From contig SFIM01000003.1 in the NCBI GenBank assembly GCA_004556155.1, positions 1 through 64,000 of the forward strand: 64,000 bases of DNA, given 5' to 3'. Below the pieces are notes generated by a model. The model had not been told where the DNA came from, did not search any database, and saw nothing but the letters and a program-made list of their open reading frames with translations. The translations under genes were made by a program, and so were the position numbers. The stretch is from Clostridiales bacterium (GTDB lineage: Bacteria; Bacillota; Clostridia; Christensenellales; Aristaeellaceae). Position 1 is the stretch's first letter. Each line of letters opens with the position of its first letter. Shown here one piece after another: positions 51,512 through 62,195 of the stretch.

Positions 51512-52170
51512 TCTATCAGGAGGAGGATTTCCTGCAGCTGTCCGGCTTGCAGCACTTCAAATTCTGCCGCAGGCAATGGGCATTGATCCACATCGAAAAC
51601 CAATGGGCGGAAAACCTGCGCACAGTCGACGGCGCAATTCTGCACCAGAACGCCCACAACGGGGCGTTTACGGAAAGCCGCGGAGATCTTCTGATTACGC
51701 GCGATATGCGCGTGTTTTCCCGCACTTTGGGCGTTTCAGGCGCGTGCGATGTATTGGAATTCCATCGCGGCAGCGCAGGCATTCCGTTGCGAGAACGCGA
51801 GGGAATGTGGCAGCCATATCCTGTGGAATATAAGCGCGGAGCGCCCAAGGAGCATACGGCGGACACACTGCAGCTTTGCGGCCAGGCGATGTGCCTGGAA
51901 GAGATGCTTTGCTGCGATATTCCCCAGGGTGCGCTCTACTACGGCGAGATTCACCGTCGCAGCGAGGTGACGTTCACGCCGGAGCTGCGCCAGGAGGTGC
52001 GCGCCCTGCTTGCGGAAATGCACAGCCTTTATGCGCAGGGAAAAACGCCGAAGGTGAAGCCGACAAAGGCCTGCGGCGCCTGCTCGTTAAAAGAGCTATG
52101 CCTGCCAAAGCTGATGCGTAGCAAATCTGTTTCCTCTTACTTGCGTCATGCCATGGAGGAGTCGCCATGA
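51508..52170 (+). CDS. cas4: CRISPR-associated exonuclease Cas4
   Basis: A 220-residue RecB-like nuclease that trims and orients prespacers by their PAM during adaptation. The iron-sulphur cysteines are in HFKFCRRQW and the C-terminal CGACSLKELC. The nuclease core has an E-x-K motif in VEYKRG. The start is the GTG at 51508 inside the overlap with cas7. It overlaps cas1 by four bases. All expected residues are present. Confidence 0.95.
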   Translation: MIYQEEDFLQLSGLQHFKFCRRQWALIHIENQWAENLRTVDGAILHQNAHNGAFTESRGDLLITRDMRVFSRTLGVSGACDVLEFHRGSAGIPLREREGMWQPYPVEYKRGAPKEHTADTLQLCGQAMCLEEMLCCDIPQGALYYGEIHRRSEVTFTPELRQEVRALLAEMHSLYAQGKTPKVKPTKACGACSLKELCLPKLMRSKSVSSYLRHAMEESP

Positions 52171-53198
52171 AGCAGCTGCTGAATACGCTTTTCGTTACCT
52201 CAGAGGATATATATCTTTCCTTGGATGGAGAAAACGTAGTGGCCAATCGCTCCGGTACCGCTGTGGCACGTTATCCGCTGCATACGCTGCAAAGCATCGT
52301 GTCCTTCGCCTATTCCGGCGCTTCGCCTGCCCTGATGGGCGCGTGCGTTCGCCGGAATATCGGGCTTGCCTTCTGCCAGCCAAACGGCCGTTTTCTGGCG
52401 CGGGTTTCCGGCACGGAGCATGGGAACATCCTACTTAGGCGGATGCAGTATCGGGCGGCAGATGATCCACATGAAAGCTGCCGCATTGCCCGCAGTATGA
52501 TCTTTGGCAAGATCTATAATGCCCGCTGGAGTGTGGAGCGCACCCGGCGCGACCACCCCATGCGCATTGACGAGCAACGCTTTGCCAATGTATCAGCTCA
52601 GCTGCAGGCAGCACTTCCGCAGATTGCGGCAGCTTCTTCATTGGATATGCTTCGCGGGCTGGAGGGCAGCGCAGCGGCAGCTTATTTCAACGTAATAGAC
52701 GATATGATCCTGCAAGGGAAAGACACGTTCTTTTTTCATGAGCGCAGCCGCCGTCCGCCCATGGACGCCTTCAACGCGCTGCTGTCCTTCGCCTATAGCT
52801 TGCTGGCGCACGATTGCGCATCGGCCCTGGAAAGCGTTGGACTGGATGCCTATGCCGGCTATCTACATCGTGATCGTCCCGGCAGGGAATCGCTTGCGCT
52901 GGATCTAATGGAAGAGCTGCGGCCTTGCTTCGCCGATCGTTTTGTGCTGACGCTCATCAATAACCGTACAGTCAAGCCAGCCGATTTTAACGTGCAGGAA
53001 AACGGTGCAGTGTTCTTAGCAGACAATGCGCGCAAAGCTTTTCTGCAAAAGTGGCAGGAAAGGAAAAAGGAAGCAATTACCCATCCGTTTCTGGCTGAAA
53101 AGATGCCCTGGGGGATGGTTCCATATGTGCAGAGCCTGCTCCTGGCACGTTATCTTCGAGACGATCTGGAGGATTATCCCCCATTCCTGTGGAAATGA
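52167..53198 (+). CDS. cas1: CRISPR-associated endonuclease Cas1 (type I-C)
   Basis: The integrase of the adaptation complex. The 343-residue length is that of the I-C subgroup. The metal ligands are recognisable: Glu in LRGLEGSAAAAYF, His in YAGYLHRDRPGRESLALDLMEE, and the acidic residues of that same segment. It is coupled to cas4 by overlap and lies eight bases before cas2. Confidence 0.96.
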   Translation: MKQLLNTLFVTSEDIYLSLDGENVVANRSGTAVARYPLHTLQSIVSFAYSGASPALMGACVRRNIGLAFCQPNGRFLARVSGTEHGNILLRRMQYRAADDPHESCRIARSMIFGKIYNARWSVERTRRDHPMRIDEQRFANVSAQLQAALPQIAAASSLDMLRGLEGSAAAAYFNVIDDMILQGKDTFFFHERSRRPPMDAFNALLSFAYSLLAHDCASALESVGLDAYAGYLHRDRPGRESLALDLMEELRPCFADRFVLTLINNRTVKPADFNVQENGAVFLADNARKAFLQKWQERKKEAITHPFLAEKMPWGMVPYVQSLLLARYLRDDLEDYPPFLWK

Positions 53199-53206
53199 GG
53201 TATGAT

Positions 53207-53497
53207 ATGCTTGTACTGATTACATATGATGTGAATACTGAAGATGCGGCAGGGCGCAGAAGACTGCGGCAAATTGCCAAGCAATGCGTCAATTATGGCC
53301 AGCGGGTTCAAAATTCTGTTTTTGAGTGTTTGCTTGATGCTGCACATTGCCGCAGCCTTCAACATACATTGTGTCAAATAATGGATTCTGAACGAGACAG
53401 TCTTCGGTTTTACTACTTGGGTAAAAAGTATGAAAACAAGATCGAGCACTTCGGTTGTAAGCAAACCTATTCGCCGGAGGATACCCTCATGGTATAG
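53207..53497 (+). CDS. cas2: CRISPR-associated protein Cas2
   Basis: A 96-residue ferredoxin-fold partner of Cas1. The opening MLVLITYDVNTEDAAGRRRLRQIAK and the VQNSVFECLLD strand are diagnostic. I start at ATG 53207 with GAGGT six bases upstream; a GTG at 53189 is also in frame. It is the last cas gene; the array leader follows directly. Confidence 0.95.
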   Translation: MLVLITYDVNTEDAAGRRRLRQIAKQCVNYGQRVQNSVFECLLDAAHCRSLQHTLCQIMDSERDSLRFYYLGKKYENKIEHFGCKQTYSPEDTLMV

Positions 53498-53668
53498 TGC
53501 GAATATCCAGCACACAATGTTCCTTAGCCAGGTTCGCACTTAAGCTGCTTTACTTTTCTTGGTTATGCACAGCGATCAGCTTTGGCAGATGGCTTTTTAG
53601 CCGCGATTCTTGCTGATAGTTTGTCTGCTAATTCAAAAAAAGTGCAGTTTTCTTTGTACGTTTTTGCT
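53498..53668 (+). promoter_or_regulatory. CRISPR leader
   Basis: A 171-base AT-rich, gene-free stretch between cas2 and the first repeat, with T and A tracts in its last 60 bases. Its place and the repeat orientation (ATTGAAAT at the 3' end) make it the leader, where new spacers enter and where array transcription should begin. No clear -35/-10 pair is visible to me. Confidence 0.8.
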
Positions 53669-56600
53669 GTCGCACCCCGCAAGGGGTGCGTGGATTGAAA
53701 TATCCGGCGCGGCCTCCTTTTTGCTGGCCTTGGCGGGTCGCACCCCGCAAGGGGTGCGTGGATTGAAATCGCCCTCGTTGAGCGCATCGCGGATGTACGG
53801 GCGGCGTCGCACCCCGCAAGGGGTGCGTGGATTGAAATGGGAATCCGGTTTTGTCGCTATCGTGCAAACCAGTCGCACCCCGCAAGGGGTGCGTGGATTG
53901 AAATCGGTCGGCCTCCGCATCCCACCACTCGGGCGTTGTCGCACCCCGCAAGGGGTGCGTGGATTGAAATAACTCCCATAGCAGTAAGCGCTTTTTTGAT
54001 GTTTCGTCGCACCCCGCAAGGGGTGCGTGGATTGAAATGGCGGCGATGTGCCGCAGCTCATAGTTGGCCGCAAGTCGCACCCCGCAAGGGGTGCGTGGAT
54101 TGAAATCGATGAACACGATGCGGCCGTCGCGGGTGACGATGGTCGCACCCCGCAAGGGGTGCGTGGATTGAAATAACCTCGACGGTGCTTAGATCGACCG
54201 TGCCCAGCGTCGCACCCCGCAAGGGGTGCGTGGATTGAAATGCGGCTCGACCGACCAGGCGCTGCAGGTGATCGAGGTCGCACCCCGCAAGGGGTGCGTG
54301 GATTGAAATTTAAAACCGGCATCGGCTATAACCAGCAGATGGACGTCGCACCCCGCAAGGGGTGCGTGGATTGAAATTCCGCTGCGATCTACCTCATACG
54401 ACACATCGCGGTCGCACCCCGCAAGGGGTGCGTGGATTGAAATCTTGGGGGCGATTCTCCGCCCGTGAATGTTGATAGTCGCACCCCGCAAGGGGTGCGT
54501 GGATTGAAATAGATAGGCGTAAAACCGATCGGTGACCTCGGTCGTCGCACCCCGCAAGGGGTGCGTGGATTGAAATATGCATTTCGCCATCTGGTCGGTG
54601 TTCATTTCGGTCGCACCCCGCAAGGGGTGCGTGGATTGAAATTCCGGCGTTAGCGGCAGGCGCTTATTGCCCTGCACATGTCGCACCCCGCAAGGGGTGC
54701 GTGGATTGAAATCCGCCCTGTCGGGATGACCGGCCATTTCGCCGGGTCGCACCCCGCAAGGGGTGCGTGGATTGAAATTCCGGCTTGTAGTCTGCCGCGT
54801 TGGAGTACCATACGTCGCACCCCGCAAGGGGTGCGTGGATTGAAATATGCCGGAACGCTGAACAAACAGGGAACGGAATGGTCGCACCCCGCAAGGGGTG
54901 CGTGGATTGAAATCACCCGCATCCTTGATCTGCTGCTCGATGGATTCGAGTCGCACCCCGCAAGGGGTGCGTGGATTGAAATAGGCTTCTGTTACAACGC
55001 GTCGGGACAGGAGATTGAGTCGCACCCCGCAAGGGGTGCGTGGATTGAAATCGCCTGTATGGCGAAGTACGGGAACGGGGCGCGCAGTCGCACCCCGCAA
55101 GGGGTGCGTGGATTGAAATCGCGCGCAGCCTGAGAAGATATGCCGCTGCACGGTCGCACCCCGCAAGGGGTGCGTGGATTGAAATTCGCTGGTCGTGCCG
55201 CCGGAAAAGCACGATTGCGTCGCACCCCGCAAGGGGTGCGTGGATTGAAATACCACATCGCCATCCGCCGTGATCACGGCGGTAGTCGCACCCCGCAAGG
55301 GGTGCGTGGATTGAAATGCTAAAGGTGTCAAACACACCCTGCAGGCCGCTCTGTCGCACCCCGCAAGGGGTGCGTGGATTGAAATGCGGGCGAAAGCGGC
55401 GCAGGCGAAAGGGAAGCTGTCGCACCCCGCAAGGGGTGCGTGGATTGAAATTTTCGCGCCGCGCTGGCCGCGAACCGCTATTATGTCGCACCCCGCAAGG
55501 GGTGCGTGGATTGAAATATGTCGCGCCTCCTCCTGATATGGCTTCCACCCGTGTCGCACCCCGCAAGGGGTGCGTGGATTGAAATAAACACGCGCATGTA
55601 CAGCGGGCGCTTGGCGTTAAGTCGCACCCCGCAAGGGGTGCGTGGATTGAAATTCGTCCTGTGTCTGCGGCGCTGTATACAATATCGGCTGGTCGCACCC
55701 CGCAAGGGGTGCGTGGATTGAAATATGTTCTCGTTCATCTCCAGCAGCGCACGGCCATGGTCGCACCCCGCAAGGGGTGCGTGGATTGAAATCCTGGGCG
55801 ATATCATCACCTGCAAATCGTCGCGCTGTCGCACCCCGCAAGGGGTGCGTGGATTGAAATAGCGAAGAGGTCGGTAAGCTCGGGAAAAGCATCGCATGTC
55901 GCACCCCGCAAGGGGTGCGTGGATTGAAATGCGTGCCGTCTGTCATCAGGCCGCACACGGCGTCGGTCGCACCCCGCAAGGGGTGCGTGGATTGAAATCA
56001 CGCCGTCCAGACGGGCGCAGAAGCGCGAATACGTCGCACCCCGCAAGGGGTGCGTGGATTGAAATTCCGACGTTGGCATCGTAGGCCTCCGTTACAACGC
56101 GTCGCACCCCGCAAGGGGTGCGTGGATTGAAATTTTGCCCGCGTGTACTGCCCCGAGGCCCTGATGGGTCGCACCCCGCAAGGGGTGCGTGGATTGAAAT
56201 CCAAGACATCCCGCGCACATACCGATACAGCAGCGTCGCACCCCGCAAGGGGTGCGTGGATTGAAATACGTCGTCCGGCGGCGTAAGCTCCACCCGCACA
56301 AAGGTCGCACCCCGCAAGGGGTGCGTGGATTGAAATACGACTCCGTGTGCGGCCTGATGACCGACGGCACGCGTCGCACCCCGCAAGGGGTGCGTGGATT
56401 GAAATCTCGCGCGTCACATAATCCACGGCGGGCGCTGCGGTCGCACCCCGCAAGGGGTGCGTGGATTGAAATTCAAAATGCCGGTGCTGTCATCGGCCTT
56501 TACGTCGCACCCCGCAAGGGGTGCGTGGATTGAAATGAATCAGCCGTAAAAGCGCTGAAGGAAAAACTAGGTCGCACCCCGCAAGGGGTGCGTGGATTGA

Positions 56601-59600
56601 AATGTAATGTAAGATGCCAGTTCGGCAATGCCGCTTTCGTCGCACCCCGCAAGGGGTGCGTGGATTGAAATCGCGTGTCCTTTGGCGCTAATATCGCCAT
56701 CCCCGTCGCACCCCGCAAGGGGTGCGTGGATTGAAATTCGCTGTTGAAATAGTCGGAAACGCCTTGAAGAAGCGTCGCACCCCGCAAGGGGTGCGTGGAT
56801 TGAAATGTCGCCACGGCTTCCGACGCCGCGCGCTGCCGGAGTCGCACCCCGCAAGGGGTGCGTGGATTGAAATCCACCGCTGGGGCTGATGCCTGACCTG
56901 GCACGGTTGATGTCGCACCCCGCAAGGGGTGCGTGGATTGAAATTGCGCGTCCGGGCGGGTGGTCTCCACGATCACCCGTCGCACCCCGCAAGGGGTGCG
57001 TGGATTGAAATGGATAGCATGTCATAAAGCTGGCCGCATATCGGGTCGCACCCCGCAAGGGGTGCGTGGATTGAAATATCCATGACGCGCGTTGTCCCGC
57101 CGGTGGGACGGTCGCACCCCGCAAGGGGTGCGTGGATTGAAATAACGGGCGGGTGTGGGTATTATCCCCACCCGCCGATGTCGCACCCCGCAAGGGGTGC
57201 GTGGATTGAAATACCATATCAATCGCCGATGGCAATACGGTATCGCGCGTCGCACCCCGCAAGGGGTGCGTGGATTGAAATACCACATCGCCATCCGCCG
57301 TGATCACGGCGGTAAAAGTCGCACCCCGCAAGGGGTGCGTGGATTGAAATCGAGTGCGGATAGCGCTCCCTCAGCTCCTGCCGGTCGCACCCCGCAAGGG
57401 GTGCGTGGATTGAAATTTCGCTGTACGGCCTCAAGCCCGGCGCTCATGAGTCGCACCCCGCAAGGGGTGCGTGGATTGAAATTGTGCCATAGATAGCTCC
57501 TTTTACAATAAAAAGTGGTCGCACCCCGCAAGGGGTGCGTGGATTGAAATGCCTGCTCCGCAACGTGCCGTTTTGTGGCCTCCAGTCGCACCCCGCAAGG
57601 GGTGCGTGGATTGAAATGTCCTGTAGCGCCATCACATCGGCCATCTGGTGCCGTCGCACCCCGCAAGGGGTGCGTGGATTGAAATTGCGGAGGAAATCCG
57701 GCGGGAGCGGAAGCTGAAGAAGTCGCACCCCGCAAGGGGTGCGTGGATTGAAATTCGTACCCCATCCGCTCCATAATGTCCTCCCACGGTCGCACCCCGC
57801 AAGGGGTGCGTGGATTGAAATGTGGCCTTGGAACAGGTACTTTTTCAGGATATGTCGCACCCCGCAAGGGGTGCGTGGATTGAAATGCCTAATTCCTTTG
57901 CCTGCGCCGCGACGATGTTATGTCGCACCCCGCAAGGGGTGCGTGGATTGAAATGCTTCCGCTCTGTCTGGATGAATTACAGATTGTCGTCGCACCCCGC
58001 AAGGGGTGCGTGGATTGAAATCCTTGAGCACGTCTGCATTGTATCATGGTTGTGTCGCACCCCGCAAGGGGTGCGTGGATTGAAATATCGGCACGCCGTG
58101 GCATAAAGAAGACGCTTTTGTCGCACCCCGCAAGGGGTGCGTGGATTGAAATCTTTATGCGGATGTTTGATCAGAATAAGAGAAGCGGTCGCACCCCGCA
58201 AGGGGTGCGTGGATTGAAATCCGCGATAACGCGATCAACGCTGGCGGCGCGACCGTCGCACCCCGCAAGGGGTGCGTGGATTGAAATTTTTGCGGGAGAA
58301 CGACGATTACTACCAGGAATCGTCGCACCCCGCAAGGGGTGCGTGGATTGAAATAAGAAAACGCCTATCAACATTCTGAAAACGGGCGTCGCACCCCGCA
58401 AGGGGTGCGTGGATTGAAATGCTGTGGTCGCAGCAGTCGGCGCAGATGTAACGATGTCGCACCCCGCAAGGGGTGCGTGGATTGAAATCCCGGCCTCCTA
58501 AATGATCGCATAGATAGAGAGGGTCGCACCCCGCAAGGGGTGCGTGGATTGAAATACGCTGAAAAACAGAACAAATACCTCAAAATCTCGTCGCACCCCG
58601 CAAGGGGTGCGTGGATTGAAATGCGAATAGTTTGAAAATGCAAAAACAAGGCTGGAGTCGCACCCCGCAAGGGGTGCGTGGATTGAAATAGGATCGTACC
58701 GGGAGCCTTACGGATGGGGCGCATAGTCGCACCCCGCAAGGGGTGCGTGGATTGAAATTTCCGCGCCGCGCTGGCCGCGAACCGCTATTATGTCGCACCC
58801 CGCAAGGGGTGCGTGGATTGAAATGTTTAATGTGCTCGCCGCTCTTGTGCGTGATACCCGTCGCACCCCGCAAGGGGTGCGTGGATTGAAATTCTATAAG
58901 CCAGTTATACCATTTGCGCGCTTGGGGTCGCACCCCGCAAGGGGTGCGTGGATTGAAATCGCGTCCTGCGCAATCAGCATGCGGATATAGGCGTCGCACC
59001 CCGCAAGGGGTGCGTGGATTGAAATGCGAAAGAGATGTTTTGCGAATAGTTGTTGATAACGTCGCACCCCGCAAGGGGTGCGTGGATTGAAATCCTGCGG
59101 GTGTACCGCCTTGTACGTCGCCGCATAGCGTCGCACCCCGCAAGGGGTGCGTGGATTGAAATCAGCAGGTCCGTCTTGCTGATGCGCAGATTCCGGCCGT
59201 CGCACCCCGCAAGGGGTGCGTGGATTGAAATGTCCTCGCCCAGCATATCCTTCTGGCTTTCGGGGTCGCACCCCGCAAGGGGTGCGTGGATTGAAATAGC
59301 GCCCTGTTGACCTCGATCAGCGCCCGCCCGGTCGCACCCCGCAAGGGGTGCGTGGATTGAAATTCCGCCCATGAATGTTGATATATGCAAACAGTGGCGT
59401 CGCACCCCGCAAGGGGTGCGTGGATTGAAATGCTCATCCCTCTATCTCCTTTTTCAGCCACGCCGTCGCACCCCGCAAGGGGTGCGTGGATTGAAATTTC
59501 ATATCCTCTTTGTGTGTAATAATCTTGCGCTCGTCGCACCCCGCAAGGGGTGCGTGGATTGAAATAACTTTGGTAACGGCACCCCGGAGGACTTTAAGCG

Positions 59601-61175
59601 TCGCACCCCGCAAGGGGTGCGTGGATTGAAATATAGCTTCAAATACCTGCTTCTCAACATCGATGAGTCGCACCCCGCAAGGGGTGCGTGGATTGAAATC
59701 CGGTCAGCGCGTCGCCTTGCCCTGTTGGCCGTCCTGTCGCACCCCGCAAGGGGTGCGTGGATTGAAATAGGCCCTCGACCTGTTTACAGTCCCGTTTGCA
59801 CGTCGCACCCCGCAAGGGGTGCGTGGATTGAAATATGGCGTAGAAGGAAGCACGAACGTCAGGCAGCTTGGTCGCACCCCGCAAGGGGTGCGTGGATTGA
59901 AATTGGCTGGTTAAGCCGTCGATATTGGTTAAAATGGTCGCACCCCGCAAGGGGTGCGTGGATTGAAATAAAAGCCAAGATACCTTTGATAAGCCTCTCG
60001 CCAGTCGCACCCCGCAAGGGGTGCGTGGATTGAAATTGCCTTAATGGCCTCCTTGATTCGCTGCGCCGTGTCGCACCCCGCAAGGGGTGCGTGGATTGAA
60101 ATATTAGTATCAAAGACCCAATCGGGCTGCAACCAGTCGCACCCCGCAAGGGGTGCGTGGATTGAAATGCGTCGGTTGCCTCGGTGGTGCTGATGCGCAG
60201 CAGGTCGCACCCCGCAAGGGGTGCGTGGATTGAAATAGGTAACTCGCGGCATGAATAAAATGCTCACTGTGTCGCACCCCGCAAGGGGTGCGTGGATTGA
60301 AATAGCAGCGCCGAGGCCATGCCGTTGATCCACAGAGTCGCACCCCGCAAGGGGTGCGTGGATTGAAATATCCACCGTGCCAGGTCGGGCATCAGACCCA
60401 GCGGTCGCACCCCGCAAGGGGTGCGTGGATTGAAATTTAAACACGGCCCAAGGGTTATTGTACAGGCGGCGTCGCACCCCGCAAGGGGTGCGTGGATTGA
60501 AATTGCGCCGAACGAATGGTAACATTACGCGCGTAGGACGTGTCGCACCCCGCAAGGGGTGCGTGGATTGAAATCCATCTGTAAACACCGCTTGCGCCCC
60601 TACCGTTGTCGCACCCCGCAAGGGGTGCGTGGATTGAAATGGATTACTATCTTTAGTGTGCTGTACGTCTTGCGTCGCACCCCGCAAGGGGTGCGTGGAT
60701 TGAAATAGGAAAACCTGAACGGTTTGCTGTACGTCGTGGCGTCGCACCCCGCAAGGGGTGCGTGGATTGAAATAGCAATGCGCGGCTTGGCAGCGCCGGG
60801 CCGGTTAGTCGCACCCCGCAAGGGGTGCGTGGATTGAAATTATGTGTCGGCCTATTGCGATACGCCACTAAGCGTCGCACCCCGCAAGGGGTGCGTGGAT
60901 TGAAATGCTGACATATACCCTCTGCCGACATTGACAAAATTGTCGCACCCCGCAAGGGGTGCGTGGATTGAAATCTTCGCGACGGCGGCAGAATCTTCCG
61001 CGCCCTGCGTCGCACCCCGCAAGGGGTGCGTGGATTGAAATACGTACAAGGCCAAGAGTGCGACGGTTACGATCAAGTCGCCCCACCAAGGGGTACATGA
61101 ATTGAAATACGTACAAGGCCAAGAGTGCGACGGTTACGATCAAGTCGCCCCACCAAGGGGTACATGAATTGAAAT
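53669..61175 (+). CRISPR. Type I-C CRISPR array, 112 repeats and 111 spacers
   Basis: I counted 110 repeats of one 33-base form, at starts from 53669 to 61009, plus two degenerate 32-base copies at 61077 and 61144. The repeat begins GTCGCACCCC, has a GCAA loop, continues GGGGTGCG and ends GTGGATTGAAAT. CGCACCCC pairs with GGGGTGCG as an 8-bp stem, the substrate for Cas5. Spacers are 31-38 bases, mostly 33-36, and the unit period is 64-71. The canonical copies looked identical to one another in my reading. The leader side is at the left, next to cas2, and the degenerate copies mark the old end. The frames that cross the array are repeat translations, not genes. Confidence 0.98.
61042..61175 (+). 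repeat. Duplicated terminal spacer with degenerate repeats
   Basis: The same 35-base spacer occurs twice (61042-61076 and 61109-61143). Each copy is followed by the same degenerate repeat (61077-61108 and 61144-61175), which differs from the canonical form at several places, including loss of the stem (CCCCACCAAGGGG) and GTACATGAATTG in place of GTGCGTGGATTG. The 67-base unit was therefore duplicated as a block after the repeat had decayed. Confidence 0.95.
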
Positions 61176-61226
61176 GACATCAACTACAACAAGCAGGAAA
61201 ACCTTATCGATCCCCATGAGCACACT

Positions 61227-61269
61227 ACAAAACACTGCATGAGACACACACTTCCATGCAGCGTTTTGT
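61227..61269. terminator. Terminator between the array and the ATPase gene
   Basis: A 15-bp stem with one mismatch (ACAAAACACTGCATG and its complement), with T-rich flanks on both strands. It could end array transcription and that of the convergent ATPase gene. Confidence 0.7.
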
Positions 61270-61295
61270 TATTTCTATGGCAGGAACGCTTCTCA

Positions 61296-62036
61296 TCATT
61301 CCTCCAACAGTTTTTTCAGCAGTCCTTCGCGCTGCTCAATGAACATGCGCGTCACCTGGTAGCTTTCGGTATCGGTATAGGCAATGGGGCGCAGGGCGTT
61401 GCCATCCAGGGAGAGCAGCTCCGCGCCGGGCAGACCCAGCAAAATGGGCGAGTGCGTGACCAGGATAAACTGCGCGTGGGCCTGGGCCAGGCGGTAGATT
61501 TCCAGCAGCAGCGTCAGCTGGCGCTGGGGAGACAGCGCAGCCTCGGGCTCATCCAGCAGATACAACCCCTCGGGCTGAAAATTGGCCTGCACCATAGCCA
61601 GAAAACTCTCGCCATGGGATTGATGATGCAGCGATTTGCCACCGTAGCGGGCATAATAGTACTCCTCTAAATCGTCATCACGATAATTTTCAGCCTGCGT
61701 TGCTACATTATAAAAGCTCTCCGCGCGCAGGAAATAGCTCCAGGCAGGCCTCCGATAGCTGCGAATCAGCCGCATCGCGCCGCATAGCTCGGAATGAGAA
61801 TCATAGGTGGAAAACCTGAAATTGCGCGAGCCGCCCTCGGGGTTAAAGCCCGCAGCCACGGCAATAGCCTCCAGCAGGGTGGATTTGCCCGTGCCGTTCT
61901 CCCCCACCAGACAGGTGACGGGATGCGTAAAGGAAAGCTCGGTCAGGTTGCGCAGGGCGGGAAGGTCGCGCAGATAGCTCTCCTCCGCGATGCGCGACCA
62001 ATCGATCTGCAAGCCCTGGATAAAATTGCTGTTCAC
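61296..62036 (-). CDS. AAA/ABC-type ATPase
   Basis: A 246-residue single-domain ATPase of the SMC/RecF-like ABC class. Walker A is GENGTGKST (45-53). The signature is HQSHGESF, and Walker B is LYLLDEPEAALSP with the catalytic Glu; the switch histidine is in ILVTHSPIL. No coiled coil or membrane part is present. The start is GTG at 62036 after GAGGAG. Such stand-alone proteins are common in Clostridia and have no settled role. It lies next to the array but converges on it, and nothing links it to CRISPR function. Confidence 0.88.
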   Translation of the reverse strand: MNSNFIQGLQIDWSRIAEESYLRDLPALRNLTELSFTHPVTCLVGENGTGKSTLLEAIAVAAGFNPEGGSRNFRFSTYDSHSELCGAMRLIRSYRRPAWSYFLRAESFYNVATQAENYRDDDLEEYYYARYGGKSLHHQSHGESFLAMVQANFQPEGLYLLDEPEAALSPQRQLTLLLEIYRLAQAHAQFILVTHSPILLGLPGAELLSLDGNALRPIAYTDTESYQVTRMFIEQREGLLKKLLEE

Positions 62037-62195
62037 GGGAGTCTCCTCTTCCTGCGTTATGCCATTAAGTGTCTTGAGTATATCACACCTTTATTTATCT
62101 GTATAGGGATCAATGCGTATGGCAAACAGGCAGGGAACCGTCCGGAATCTCTCCGGGGGGCTCTCTGCCTATGCGCTTGATGCCTTTAAAATTGC

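Noticed and set aside
53563..61143. Dozens of frames on both strands rich in ISIHAPLAGCD, FNPRTPCGVR or SHPARGAWIEI
   Set aside because: These are translations of the CRISPR repeat in its reading frames. They appear as repeat proteins but follow the 33-base repeat exactly.
53702..61143. Self-targeting spacers against genes in this window
   Set aside because: No obvious match was seen by eye, but I could not search all 111 spacers systematically, so the claim is not made either way.
61296..62036. The AAA/ABC-type ATPase as a CRISPR accessory gene
   Set aside because: It is convergent with the array, separated by a terminator, has no nuclease or CARF domain, and similar stand-alone ATPases occur widely away from CRISPR loci.
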